Shown here in pieces: positions 1 to 12,799 of a DNA stretch of 64,000 bases (its first letter is position 1; each line of letters opens with the position of its first letter). The stretch covers positions 147,575-211,574 of the forward strand of contig JAEHOE010000175.1 in assembly GCA_016858145.1 (NCBI GenBank). Direction: 5' to 3'. The translations under genes were made by a program, and so were the position numbers. The stretch comes from Edaphochlamys debaryana. Lineage: Eukaryota; Chlorophyta; Chlorophyceae; Chlamydomonadales. Below the pieces are notes generated by a model. That model worked only from the letters and a program-made list of their open reading frames with translations, was not told where the DNA came from and did no database searches.

Positions 1-3000
1 CCCAGCGCTACCAGAGCGCCGTGTCGCCCTTCGGCGGAGGCCCCATGGACGAGCTGGCGGTGGCGGGGCTGGCCGGCGGCGCCGCGGCGGCGCCGCCGCC
101 CCTAGCCCTGCCGCCGCCGCCGGCCCTGGCAGCCGCTCCTGGCGGCGCCGTTCCCGGCGGCTCGGCGGGACCTGGGCCGTCAGCTGGCGGCGCCGCTGCG
201 CCAGGCCCTACAGTCAGCGGCACTCCAGGCCTGGCGGCGGGTGTGGTCATGGGCATCCCCGTGGCCACAGGTGTCCCGGTCGCGCCGCCGCCACCGCTGC
301 CGCCTCAGCCGGCGCCAGTGCAGGCGGTGCCAGCTGTGCTCGCTGCTGCGGCGGCGGCGCCGTTGCCACAGCATCTGCCGCCGCAGCCCACTTCACCCCA
401 GCAGCCTACGTCTTCGTTTTCCCTTCGGCCCCTGTCGACCGTGCACGAGGCGTCTTCCGAGGGCTCTACCTCCACCCCCGTCATGTCCGCCTCCCCTTCC
501 ACCAGCGCCGGCGCGGCAACCCCAGAGCCTCCCTCGCCCGCGGCGCTTCCCCCGCAAGCGCCGCGGCCCCAGGCCCCAACGCCGACGGCGGCTCCCACCA
601 CCACAGACCCCAGCCTCGCCATCCCCACTGCGCCTGCCTCGCCCCAAGCCAAGGCAGACGGCGCCCAAGAGGGCCTTTCCAAGACGGCTGAATCTACTCT
701 TTCCAAGGCAGCTGAATTTTCTGAAGGCGGTATGGTGAACACAGACGCCATCGCAACTCCGCCGCGGCCCCTGCCGCCTCCGTCAACGGCACTGCCGCTG
801 CCGACCGCACTCCTGCCCCGAGCGCACGAGCTGGCCGCACCACCAGATCCAGTTCCGCCGGCGGCGGCGGCGGCGGCGGCAGTGGTGGCAGCGGCGGAGC
901 AGCCGCCGCCGCCACCGCCAGGGCCTGCCTTCGACGCCGACGGCGGCGCCCTGCCGCTGCGGGCGCCCATGCAGCTGCTGGACGATCTCATGCGGGCCGA
1001 TGCGGCGAGGGGGGCAGCGGCGCCGCCAGTGGGCCTGGCGCGCAACGCCGCCGCCGTGCCGGCGCTTGCGTCAGCTCCGGCTCCGGCGGTGGCGGATGAC
1101 CTGCTGGACGTCCGGCCCAGCGTGGTGCTGCGGAGGTGAGGTTGGATGAGTTAGCGCAGGCCTCCTCATGATGAGGTTCGAGATGCATAGGATGTAGGGG
1201 CATTGAGGGGTCAAGCTGCTGCGGCCCTGGCGTGCTTCGTCGTGTGTGGGGCTACTCAGCCTGCCTCCTGCAGCTCGGAGAAACTAGGTTCCTGTCTCCG
1301 TACTACGTCGGCGGCGGGCCAGTCATCGAGCTCACTGTTGTGCACACCTCCCATGCACCCTCCCCAGGCTCTCCATCCACCCCTCCTCCTCCAACACCGC
1401 CGGCAGCTCGGAGCGCTCCGCCGGCGCCGTCCGCAGCAGCGGCGACTCTGGCGGCGCCGCCGGCGCCGCCGCCACCGAGCCGCCGCCCACGCCCTCCGCC
1501 GCCGCCTTCTTCGCCGCCGCCGCCGCCGCCGCCGCTACCCCCCGCAGCTCATCGGAGAGCACCCGCCGCAACGGCGCGGCCGCACCCACCGGGGGCTCGG
1601 GCGGCGCCCCGGCCAGCGCGAGTGCGGGAGTGCGGGGCGGGGAGGCGGAGGAGGCGGAGCCGGGCACCCCGCGCTACGCCACGCTGCTTCCTGCGCCCAA
1701 CTCGCCCTTCATCGATGAGCCCAACGCCTCACTGGCCGATGTGGGCGACGGACACATCGCAGGTGAGCAGCGTCAGCACAAGCAGGAGGTTACGGGGGGC
1801 TTGCGTAGGGTTGCTGGGCCGGGGCTTGTTGGGGACCGCTTGGCGGCCGTGGGATAACCGGGCCGTAACAGGGGCCGCTTGGGGCGGCGAGGTTCGACGT
1901 TGTGTCTGACGGGGGATGCATTGCCATCGCGATGCGCCTACCGGTATACGTGTACGCTCAGCGTTATGGCACTTGGACTGAAACCCGCCCGCGCTGTTCC
2001 CTCGCAGGGCCTGAGTGGGTGGGCGTGGGCCGCAGCAGTCTGTCCATGAGCACGCAGACCAGCATGCCGGCACAGCCCAAGTCGCCGACGGGCAACTCGG
2101 CAGGCCCCACCCCGGCCCCGAGCCTTGAGCCTGCCTTCGCCGCCACCGGCGGAGCGCTGCCCGCCGCCGCCCCTGCCGCTGTGGAACTGCCGCCTGCAGA
2201 GCAGCTGCAAGAGGAGGCGCAGCCGCGGCCGAGGGCGCAGCGGCGGAAGCGCCACCGCAGCCGCGGGGAGGGCAGCGGCAGCGGAGGTGCGGAGGCGGCG
2301 GAGCCGACGGATAGCAGCGACGGCAGCCTGACAGGGCTGGCGGGCCTGCTAACGCAGCTGGATTTCACAGCGCCGCCGCTGCCGTCAGCCTCGCCGCCGC
2401 CGCCAGCAACGACCCTTGCTGCAGGGCCAGCGGCGAGCCAACCGCCTCGCCCCACGTCCACAACCACAGCGGCGGCACCTGGCGGCCGGCGGCGGGCAGG
2501 CTGGGTGGCGGCGACGTCGGCGGCGCTGCCGGCGCCGCGGGCGTCTGTGTCATCGACGGCGGCGACGGCAGGCGATAGCACCTCCGCCTCTGAGCGGGCC
2601 GTCGAGTCGCCGCCACCGCCGTGGTCATCCGAGTCCGCCCAGAAAGCTCTGGCGGCGCCGCCAGCGCCGCTGCAGATGCTGCCGCTGGGACCGACCACGC
2701 CGGCGGCGGCGGCTCCGCCTCCGCCGTCCCACGTCCCAGCGGCGCCGCTGCCGACGGCAGCCTCCGCTCCCGCCGCCACCGGCCGCACCACGCCGCCGTC
2801 GGCCTTCGCCGCCGCCGCCAGGACCGCAGTCGCCAGCGGCCCAAGCCGCTCTAGCTCGCGGAGCCACATCTCCACCGCTACCTCGCCGGCGGGCGCCACA
2901 CAGTCGTCGTCAACGGCAGCTGCGGTGACGCAGGCGGCGGAGCCGGAAGTCGAGGCGCCGCCGTGGCGCGCCTCCTCCGGCGTGTCGAGCCGCAGCGGCA

Positions 3001-5432
3001 GCCTGGCGGGACCGCTACCCAGCCTGACGGCGACCGGCGGCGGGGGCGCCGGGGGTGGCGGCACGGAGATGTACGCCGGCGGCCGCTTCCATCGCTCCGC
3101 CAGCACCGGGATGCCGGGCGGGCTGCTGGCGGCGGCGGCGGCGGCGCGTGCCGCTACCAGCAGCATCGGCCGCGCGGGGTCGGGCGTAGGCCACGGTGGC
3201 ACCACCAGCGGCAGCGGCAGCGGCGCCGTCACGGGGAACAGCAGCGATGAGTTCGGGGCGCTGTCTCTGCCGACCCTGCCGGCGGCGGCAAGCAGGGGCT
3301 CGGCCTCGCCGCCGCGGCCCAAGCCGCCGCCGGCGAGCGCCTTCGGCTGGGACCCGGCGGCGGGGGCCTGGGCGCCATCAGCCAAGTCCAGGACGGCGCC
3401 TGGCAGCGTCGGCTCGCAGCTGGAGCCGGCGGGGCCGCTGCCGTCGCCGTCGCCGGCGGCGAGTCGTGCCGTCAGCAAGAGCGCCGCCGGTCAGCGTCAG
3501 GTCGCAACAGCCCTCGAGCCCGCGCCGCCCGAGGTACCCGTGCCGTTGCCACAACCCATGTCGGCGGCGGCGTCCGTGGCTGGCTCGACTGCGACGTCAG
3601 CGCCGGCGGGGAAAAAGACGGTGCTGGCGGCGGTGGCAGCAGCGCCGAAGACGGTGTCCGCTGCCGTGGCTTCCGCCGCCAGCGCATTGCGCGGCGGGCT
3701 GGGCCGGCTGTGGCTCCAGGACCTGGGCCGCGGCTCCACGCAGCCGCCGTCGCTCTTCGACGCGGTTCCGTCCACCCTCGGGACAGGACACCAGTGGCAC
3801 CACGAGGTCGTGGCTCCTGCAGCCACCACACCCACACCTGCCGCTTCCCCCACCGCTCCTGCCACGCCCGCCGTCCCCACCACCGCTCCAGCTACGCCGC
3901 AGGCCGAGGGCGGCCCGGAGCCGCCCCGGAGCCGCCCAGCTGCCGTGCTGTTGCTGCTGCTCCAGCTCCTCCTGGTGGCGGGGGCAGGCGTGGGGACCGC
4001 AATCCTGTTGGGACCCGCCACCCGCGTCCTCCCGGCACAGCCCGGCGGCGGAACGGCCCTCAGCCCCGCCCGAAGCCCGTTCCCCTGGGCTATACCAGGC
4101 AGCGCCCTGGACCCGACGGCGGCGGTGGCAGCGGTGGCAGCGGCGGCAGAAGGGTCAGCGGCGGAGCCTCTGCGAATTGATGCCGAGGGACTGGAGCGCT
4201 ACAGCCGTCTGGCGGGGGTGGTGCGGGGCCACGCGGTGGACCTGGCGGCCTGGCTCTGTGGTGGCGGCGGCGGCGGGGCAGCAGGCGGTGGCGCGGCAGC
4301 GGCGCCTGCATCCCGCATGCTGGAGGCAGCGCAGGACCTCCGCCGCGTCGCTTTCGAGGTGGAGCAGGTCCTGGCCGCCGGCCCCGCGTCCTGCCTCGCC
4401 GCCGCCGCGGCTGCTGCCGCCGCCGCCGATCCAGCTGCCGCCTCCGCCGGAGCGCCCTCCGCCGTCGGGCCCGGCCGCCGCGCCGACCTTCTCCGCAAGC
4501 TGCAGCCGCCGCCGCCAGCACGCGACGCCTTCCAGGCGCAGGTGCTGGAGCAGGCGGCGGGAAGCTACCGGCAGCTGGTGCGGCTGTCGCAGGGGCTGCG
4601 GGGCCGCTCCAAGCGCCTGGCGGCGGCCACCATGCACGGCACGGCCCTGGCCGGCGGCCTGGCGGCGCTCGTACGGCAGTCCGCCGCCAGCGCGCTGCGC
4701 GACTTCGGCGTCGCCTGCCCGCCTCATGTGCCTTCCGTTGGGGGCCTTGGAGGTGGGGGCTCAGGCGAAGGCGCCGCACTCGCGAGGATGGAGGCACTAG
4801 CCGGCGGGTGTGAGGCCGGCCGGGCGGCGAGGCAGAGGCTGCATGCGGGCCGAGTGGCGGAGCGGCTTCGGGCCGCCGCGGCGGCGGCGGCGGGGCTGTC
4901 AGCTGAGGCAGCGGCAGCGGCGGCGGAGCTGGGGCAGGTGGCGGAGGCGCTGCTGCTGCACGAGGGCGCGCTGCTGATGGCCGCCGAGTCCGCCGCTGAC
5001 GGCGGGGCCGCCAAGCAGTTGTACGGCGGCGTGTACGGCGATCGTGACAGCTTGGACGCGCAGTTGAACCGCCTTGAGGATTTGTACGAACGTGTACGGC
5101 AGGCGCAGGCAGCAGTAGCGGAGTTGGCGGGGGCTGACGGCGGCGCGGAGGTCTGGCGGCAGCGGGCTGAGGCCGCGGCAGCTGAGGCCGCGGCACTGGG
5201 GGCGACACGGCCGCTAGGCGTCGCCAGCCGGGGAACGGTCGGAGAGGACAGAGGGCCTGGAGGCGACGAGCCGGGCTCGTACGTGGATGACGGATTAGGC
5301 GAGGCGGGGCCGGGGGTGCGATGGCGGGAGGAGCAGCGCGTTCGGGTGTTGGTTGGGGAGCGCCTCCGAGGCGTCCTACAGGCAGCTGTGGAGCTGGAGA
5401 AGGCCGCAGCGTGCGGGTCTGAGCTGCTGTGA
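1..5432 (+). CDS. Ala/Pro/Ser-rich single-pass membrane protein, 3' part (5'-partial)
   Basis: The gene is open from the left edge (codons start at base 3). Three exons join in phase: <1-1135, 1368-1762 and 2008-5432. The donors read GTGAGG and GTGAGC; the acceptors are CCCCAG and CTCGCAG. The stop is TGA at 5430-5432. Most of the protein is low complexity, with Ala, Pro, Ser and Gly runs. One strongly hydrophobic stretch, about 3936-4016 (starting R-P-A-A-V-L-L-L-L-L), looks like a transmembrane helix. The ~470 residues after it are Ala-rich, with likely amphipathic helices and a more normal segment near 5020-5120 (L-Y-G-G-V-Y-G-D-R-D). I do not recognise a family. Low-complexity algal frames can mislead, but the phase-consistent splicing, high G/C third positions and continuous 3.4-kb last exon support a real gene. 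The N-terminus lies outside the window. Confidence 0.7.
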
Positions 5433-5727
5433 TTTGTGGGCACAAGGAATGGTTCGGTTGGGGCCCACGCTGCCGACTGCCCTGGCGTTGACGTTGTTGT
5501 GGCGTGCTCCCATGAGGGTTTGCTCGGACCCGCCTGCAGGGGCGGCTTGAGAGGGCATCGTAACAGGCCGCGAAGACGAATGTGTGGAGTTGCGAACGTG
5601 GATGGTCATGGTTGGCAAGGAAAGTGGTGGGCAGCCGTGGGCGCGGGGTTTGTGGGGGGCGAGCTGGAGGGTGCACGGACACGTTCCGAGCGTGGATGGG
5701 GGCGGGGATTCGTGGGCGGGGCGTGGT

Positions 5728-5995
5728 CGGTTGAACGGCGGGTTGTTGGCAGCCCAAGCAGAACTTGCGCAATGTGAACACTTCGTGTCGTATATCTGTT
5801 TGAATCGAGCTTGGTGCCCAGGCACTTGCAGACACTGGGCACCAGTTTCGGCGGCGAAGACGAGCACGGGCACGCGGCGGCCGCGGAGGGGGGGGTCCGT
5901 GTTCGGTTGAACGGTGGGTTGTTGGCAGCCCAAGCAGAAACTGCCCGATGTTACGCATCGTGTCCTGTCAACTGAGCTTGTGCCCAGACACCGGG
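5728..5995. repeat. Diverged direct repeat, ~175-bp spacing
   Basis: Two copies of a ~65-95-bp block begin at 5728 and 5903. Both start CGGTTGAACGG and continue through GGGTTGTTGGCAGCCCAAGC. The similarity fades after about 65 bp and then partly returns (TGTGCCCAG-like). They lie between the membrane-protein gene and protease A and match no coding frame I can support. Confidence 0.7.
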
Positions 5996-6227
5996 CTGTC
6001 TGTTGTCCCAAGTCGGTCACGGTCGGTCGGGCCAAAACGGTGGCAGGCGCCTTTCGCGTTCCATAAACTCGAGCCCTCACAAGCCAAGGGTCTCCTGAGT
6101 TGAGCCGGCACGCACATACAACTTCGCGCTCGTGCTGCAGGCCAACCAAGACCTATTGTGCAAGCAGTCGGAGAGCGCCTTGAGCTGAGGAGGAAAGCAT
6201 TGCGCCAACCCAGCGTTGCTCGCGCTC

Positions 6228-6235
6228 TTATATTG
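6228..6235 (+). promoter_or_regulatory. Possible TATA element for protease A
   Basis: TTATATTG lies about 100 bp upstream of the ATG at 6331, an AT-rich island in GC-rich sequence. Only position and composition support it. Confidence 0.3.
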
Positions 6236-6330
6236 TTACACAGACCATCGGCTCGTGAAGAGCCGAGAGCACGCAAACTGCAAAGCGGCGCCCCTACCCT
6301 GGTTCCTACCTCAGCCCGGGAGCCACAGCA

Positions 6331-9300
6331 ATGGCATACATAGCTTGCAGAGCGTTGATGGTTCTCGGCCTGGTCGCGCTGCTTGGCGGGCGAGGTAGGG
6401 GCGCGTCGTCATGAGGGATTCGGCTGGCTCGCGAGCTCGGAGCTCGCCGGCTTTGGGCAGCGCCATGTTGCTCGGCCATATACACTCACTGCTATCATCG
6501 GGCACGCCCCGCGTCTCAGGTCGCCCACAACGGTCCTGAGACACGCTTTTACCCCACCATGCGCCCTTAACATCCTGCCGCATCCTGCCGCAGCACTGGG
6601 GCGAGTCGTGCCCGACAAAGCAGCAGACGCGCCGGGCCTGGGTAACGCTCCCGGGCTGCAGCGGCTAGCGGGGAGGCTGGTTTTGGTGGAGCCGGATGGA
6701 TACTACGGTAGGCCGGGCCGGGCGGCGTGCGGCGGGGGCAAGGGTGGGGCCAGGCGGGAGGGCATCGAGGCCGGACGGGGCCCCGGGCCAGTCCCTGCTG
6801 CGGGTTTTCTCCCCCCAAATCTGCTCTCTAGCCTCCTCTGTACGCAGCCCACTCATGGTTGCCGGTTGCTGACTTCCCTGGCGTGCTGTGTGCAGTGCTG
6901 GAGCTGGCGGACGGGTCCCTACGGGAGCTGCCGCGCGCCGCGCAGCCGCCCGCGTTCGATGCGGCGGGGGCCCCCATCCAGCTGGGGACCACGCTGTCGG
7001 CGGTGAGGCGCAAATCGTGGCGGTGCTAGGAGAACCTCAAGGGTCATGCGGCGGCGTCACGGCTTTGGCCTTGGGGCGCCAGTACCTGCCCAGACTGACA
7101 ATCGGTGTAGGCACACCCGACATGTCGTGTCTTGTCTCAACCCCCCTTGCCGCTCCTCTCCTCCCCCATCCGCAGTACTGTAGCTCCACCGACTGCTCCT
7201 TGACGGGAGTGGAGGTGCTGGCGGCCGCGCCCGCCCCCACCGCCGCCCCCGTGGTCATGCGCGTGCTGGTGAACCTCATCAGCGTCGCCAACTGCAGCCG
7301 CTTCGCAGACACCACCCCGGAAGCGGGTGCGTGGGCGGGGCGCTGCGCAAAGGGTCGGTGCCAGCAGGATGGACGGTCCGACCTGACCCCAATGAGTCTG
7401 GAAGGCTCTTACGGCGCTCTTCCCCGCAACCCACCGCCTGGCGCCCCCCAACCCCGCCTGCCCCGCCCGCAGTCCGCACCACCTACCTGGGATCCTCGGG
7501 GGATGGCAGCTCGGGCCTGGCCAGCCGCCTGGCGGGCTGCTCCAAGAACTTCGTGACTGTGAACGCGACGGCTTTCACGGTGGTGCCGGTCACCATCAAC
7601 TACGACTGTGCCGGCTGCAACGCTGTACAGATCCGCACGCTGGCAGAGCGGGTGGGGGCTCGGGGGGCTCGGGAGGGGGGCTGGATGGGGTCCTGGATAG
7701 TACGGGATGGGATGGGGAGGCCTGAACGGCGTCATGTTGGGGCTTTGCGAGGGGAGACTTGGTCAATGGCGAAGTGAGGGCGGCGGATGGGGCGTGTGCG
7801 TGGGGTGCAGGGTACGGATGGGGGAACATGTGAATGAACCCTTACAGCCGTGTCTGAAGGATGCGCCGTTTGGCACCTCTTCCATTGGCAGGAAGCCTCC
7901 AAGGTGGTCAACACGTCCACATTCACCCACTTCGTTTGTAAGTGTGGCACATGGGGCCTTTCACGCGGCCCCGGCAAGACCCTACCCCCGGCCCGAGTCC
8001 AGCCCAACCGTGTCCCCTTTCTCACCTGCCTCACACCTTTCCCTTGTGCCGTGCAGACCTCCTACCTGGCGCTTGGCGCGATGTGTGCAACAACGAGGTG
8101 AGAAGCGGCCCCACGCGCTGCTTACAGCAAGGACTTTGATGGATGCTACTGGCCGGCAGATGCTGGGCGGACACCGGAGGCAGCCGGCGCTGGGGCTCCT
8201 ACACCCTCTCACAGCCGCCCTGTGCCTGCGCCCCTCGAACGTGTCCCATACAGGGTTTCTCCATCGTCGGGGGCAAGAACGTGTTCTTGTTCAACTCCCA
8301 ATACAGCTTCATGGTGCGTCCCGTCGGGGCGATTAGCTCCGCCCAAGGGCACGGTCCAATACAGAGCCAAGGATTGGCCGTAGCTTGCGTGCGAAGGATG
8401 CTTCTACGTGAACCCAAGTCGTACTCTGCTGCCTGCCTGCGCGTACCGACCCCTTCCGATCCCCTCCGCCCCTCCAGCGCTGGTCCACGGTAACCCAAGA
8501 AACCTACCACAACTTCTGGCTCCGCCACAGCTGGCTCGGGGACCTGGAGTACGGGGGTGAGTCGTGTGCCGCCACCCGCATCGACCCCTGTCGCAATCTC
8601 AGGGATGGCACGCTGAGTTAGTAAGGCAGACCCATGACCGCACCGCACGGGTTGTACTTCACCCCACCAGCTGCAGGCACCTTCCCGGAGGCTCCCTCAT
8701 GCACCCCAGCCCCCCTCTTACCTTCCCTACCCACGACCCTCCCAACCACGCAGACCACTCCACCGCCATGAGCAGCGGCGACACCTGCCTCAACGGCGTG
8801 GACCTGGGCCGCAGGGGCTGGTCCACGCCCGCGGGCGGTGGCGGTGCGGTCAACTCCGCCGTGCTCGCCACACCCGGCCGAGTGGTGGGGTGGTGGGGAG
8901 CGGAAGGGATCGGGGACGAGAATGGGAGTGGGAGCGGGGACCTGGGGCTTGAGACGTGACGAGGGACCAGCCTCGGCTCCCAAGGCACCCGCGTCCCTTA
9001 AGCCAGGGTTCCTTGTACGACACGCTGAACTGGAGTCCCCGCCCTCTGCCGTACAGTGGACCTGGAGCCTGCCCGCGCTGTACGGCACATCCACGGGCAA
9101 CTACCTGCGCATCCAGCCCGACTGGCTGGGGGCCACGTACACAACCGTCGCCACGGGGCTCAACCTGTATGTGTCGTACCGCCTGGCCAAGGGCATGGAC
9201 TCGGGGCTGGAGGCCGCCTACGACGGCAAGGTGGGTTGCCGCGTGCTTTGGGTTGCGGGGAAGAGGCAAGTGTGGGTGCCGTGGAATGTGGGACGGCACA

Positions 9301-10212
9301 CGGAAGCCGCTCGGCAGGGACCTGTTAGCGCAGGGACTTTACATGCGCGCAGCACGGGCTCCTGCCTTGTGCATGTCACTCTTGTCGGCATCCTACCCAT
9401 CCATGCCACAGGTCATTGTGCACAGCGCCAACGCCACGGTGGACAACGACCCCGCCAGCACGGCCGAGGCCCGCGTGACGCGCGTGGGCGTGGTGGCGCC
9501 CGGCACAGTGCTGGGCGTGGCCTCCTGGACCAGCTCCGCGTACCCCTTCAACCTCCTCGTCTACGCGGGAGGTGAGCGGGGCTGGGGTGGGGTTGTGCGA
9601 TGATACCGGATTATCGGCAGGGGTGCGGCGTGTGGTGCGTGGGGTACTATGGCTGCTCTGTTGGCGATGGCCCTTCGCTGCGACGGTGGCCTGAGCCTGG
9701 TCGGGAGGGCCTGCCCGCGTGTCGCCCCTCGCTCATGCCGGGGGTGCATGCACGTGACAGGAACTTGCGGCTGCAATCAGCTCATCATCCGTTGCCCTCT
9801 TGCGCTCGCAGGCCAAGGGCCCGGCACTGCTGACGGCGTCGAGGTGCTCCGGGTGCACCTGTGCCGCTACGACTCCAGCCCCTCGGAGTGCCCCTCCGTG
9901 GCGGCCGCGGAGACGCGCTGGACGCCGGACCCGCCCAGTCCACCGTCGCCGCCCTCCCCTCTGCCGCCGCCCTCGCCGCCGCCACCCCTGAGGCCGCCCA
10001 GTCCTTTCCCGCCGTCTCCTGCACCCTCGCCGCGGCCCCCTTCGCCGCAACCGTCTCCACGGCCACCGTCTCCACCGGCGCCCTCGCCGCGGCCCCCCAG
10101 CCCGCAGCCATCGCCTCGGCCCCCCAGCCCGCAGCCGTCGCCTCGGCCCCCGTCGCCGCCCCCGCCCACCAGCAAGCCGAGCTCCAACCCGAAAGGCCGC
10201 CGGCTACGGTGA
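6331..10212 (+). CDS. Gametolysin-like metalloprotease (peptidase M11), copy A
   Basis: A secreted M11 protease of 567 aa, predicted to act on the cell wall. Exons: 6331-6394, 6594-6707, 6896-7002, 7176-7326, 7473-7651, 7892-7937, 8057-8097, 8254-8313, 8478-8556, 8754-~8881 (donor 8881 or 8884), 9057-9230, 9412-9571, 9812-10212. All phases fit. Exons 1-2 give a signal peptide (M-A-Y-I-A-C-R-A-L-M-V-L-G-L-V-A-L-L). The metal motif is uninterrupted by an intron and reads Q261-E-T-Y-H265-N-F-W-L-R-H271, so the usual Gly is Trp. The Met-turn reads H-S-T-A-M-S-S-G. The C-terminal domain has N-Y-L-R-I-Q-P-D-W and then C-R-Y-D-S-S-P-S-E-C-P. A ~75-residue Pro/Ser tail ends in K-G-R-R-L-R. It is the only M11 gene here on the plus strand and the most diverged. 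The family call is firm; activity is uncertain because of the Trp. Confidence 0.85.
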
Positions 10213-12799
10213 CGGGACCGGCGGCGGGCGTAAGCCGCGCTCCGACACAGCCCAATGTTATGCGCACGCCAAAGCGTCTGGTGGAGCCTGGACCGTGATG
10301 AGCCCGGGCGTACTGCTCTCCAAACAGACAGGCACGGGTGAGGGCCCGCGGGGCCTTCATGGCATGTACTCATGTCATTGGAGAGCTGCTGGCGCGAAGG
10401 GCGCTGGAGCTCGAGGGCCTCGGCGAGGAGGGCCATCAAAAGTGGGCAGGGCAAGCAGCATCGAACCAACGCCCCACTTCCCGCTGCGCTGGACAATTTC
10501 GAGAGCGTAGCACCGGAGGGCTTACTCCCGGGTGGGACCTCGGGCCGCTTGGCCTTGAGTGCACCCAAATGGTCACAGGTGAGGGCAGCCCCTCCTGAGA
10601 GTATAGAAGCACACGGATAATTTGGGTTAATGCTGTCTATGAAGGCCTTCCGACCATCGTCGGTTCCCGCCCTCATTTGTTGGGCGGGACTTGTAGGCCC
10701 GGCCCACGCTATGGGTGATGTGCTTGGGCTGAGTCACACTCCTCTTGAGGAAAGGTACAGGAATGAAACGCCGTATATAGTTTCTATGATAGCTTCGTGC
10801 GCTGGCAGGTGCATAAGCTGGCCGCCGGGCAGAGTCACATGGCCCCACCTTGGGCAACGGCTCCCTTGCTCCCAGCCCCTACGAGGGGGCGGAGGAGGAG
10901 CTCCCATCGTCACCCTAGTTGAAACGCTTCTAGCATACGAGCCGGCGGCCCTAGATCCTCTTCATTCGTACATGATGTGCTATGTGTTCATAAGTTATGT
11001 ATACTGTTTCGGGGGTGCCACCCAGACGGGCTTCTTGCTCAGGCCCCCTATGCCTGTTGTCTACCTTTGAGGATGGTATGCGGGAGGCCCCATTGTTGGT
11101 TCCTGGTGCACCTGGGCCCCCACGGTTTGGAGGTGCTTACACCCTTTTGAGGGCACAGATGCGCATGATCGATGCCCCTTCGACCCGGCTCCCTGGTGTT
11201 CACGGTCAACTGCGCGGAGTTCATCGCTTGCCACGGGGCAGGAGAAAGTAAGAAAGAGACTCTGACTTGACGTTGTGGGATTCAGCGCCGACTTACTTGG
11301 CTGGATCGGACACCTGCCAGGGGGGAACGAGGCAAGAGCCCCCTGTGCCTTGTGACCATGCGCTGTGCTCTGACCGTATCTTGATAGGGGTGTGCGCTTA
11401 TGGACAAGATTTCCCATTTACTGTAAGTTGGTCTGCTCAGGGGTCTGCTGGCTGTTCTGTGCATGCCCCTTTGAACTGACGCCGCTGCCTTTCAAGTTGT
11501 CATGCGGTGTTCGTGACGAGGCAGGGAGCGTGTCGTCATGTGCGCTGAAGATGGGCAGGAAGTGTAACGTTACTGTACGAAGGTCCTTCGAGGGAGAGAT
11601 AGAAGATTACACAAGAGAGAGAGAACACACACGCTGATGGGGGTGGGGGCGTCCAGGCACGCAGCCAAGTCACCAACGAGGAAGGCCGCAGGGACCACCA
11701 GCCCACCAGCCAGGACAGAACGCTCGGCAGATGCCAGCCGCACTACCGTACCACTACCAATGTTGACCCTGAAAGCCGAAAGCTTTCCTTCCACCGGCAT
11801 GGCACTCGGGTCTCCGCCTGTGGGGCATGGTGAGGAGTTCATCTAGGGGCTTCAACGCCTGCTCCGCTTGACATGCCACGCCAACACAGCGGAGACGTAG
11901 CACCCCCCCTAAAGCAGAGGAGGTACCGGTACGAGACCTCCTACCCATCTAGGCCAACAGTGCAAGCATCCATAGCCGTCCGCCGCTAGCGCTTCAAACT
12001 ACCGGCAGTATCCGCCATCCTCTCAGGTGTCAAACCATGACTACGGCCCTGCAAGCTGTATGACCCTACACCGTAGACGTGAGAAAGCAAGCCCGCAACA
12101 CAGCTCTCCTGCGGCACAAACCACGCATAGTCTATTCCCAAGGGTACTTCAGCCATGCAAAGGATGCAAGGCCAGCCCCCGGTTCCAGAACTTGCAATGA
12201 TACTTAAGCACATGCGCATAGTTGCAACTCAAGCTACTTGTCATGCTCTAGGGGATGTCACCCATAAGATACCATTGAGAACACACGGAGCTTCTCCAGC
12301 CCCTCCAACACGTGCATACCATGCGCCTGCACCCCCAGACATACAATTCTTGCACACCTGCATCTTGCTTGCCTTCTTAATTGCTTGAAGCGCTGGAACG
12401 TTGTCTACCCCATTCATGCAGCCAGCGGTAGTACACTACCGGTACCTGCCTCACCGTGCGTTAGCTTATGAGCCCATGCATTACCAGCCGACATGTACTG
12501 TTTTTGCTTGTTCACGTGTGATGGAATGTCCCTATTTCGTCAGGCTCGTGGCCTCTACTGCAGGCAGGGCCTGCCTCCCGCTGCCACCTCCCACGCCGTC
12601 AACTGCCATTGCTAAACAGTGAACCCCAAATTGCTCTTTGGATGGCGAGGGTCCTCTCTCAGGCTGCGCAGCGTGGACCACACAGCCATACCCTTCGTTC
12701 AGGGCACTCATCCTGCGCAGCCCGGCTCCCGCCCTAACCGTCACCTCGCTAGGCGCGCCCCGCTGCGCTCTCCCATGCAACACGCATGCATCCAAGTCC
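10213..12799. other. Intergenic between protease A and the kinase (convergent 3' ends)
   Basis: No exon or RNA gene is supported. TGTAA-type signals on the plus strand (about 11423 and 11563) are far from the protease A stop and are only weak candidates. On the minus strand TTACA near 11607 could serve the kinase, but it is over 1 kb away. Confidence 0.4.

Larger units (their letters stand above)
5433..6330. other. Intergenic: 3' flank of membrane-protein gene and 5' flank of protease A
   Basis: No coding exon is supported here. I found no TGTAA (the usual green-algal poly(A) signal) in this interval. It holds the direct repeat at 5728-5995 and a weak TATA-like site about 100 bp before the protease A start. 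Confidence 0.5.

Noticed and set aside
4090..5958. A 622-codon Pro/Arg-rich minus-strand frame
   Set aside because: Shadow of the Ala-rich last exon of the membrane-protein gene. It has no start context, domain or splice support.
10213..12799. Several 60-150-codon frames in the A/kinase interval
   Set aside because: Mixed codon use, no family match, no phase-compatible exons.
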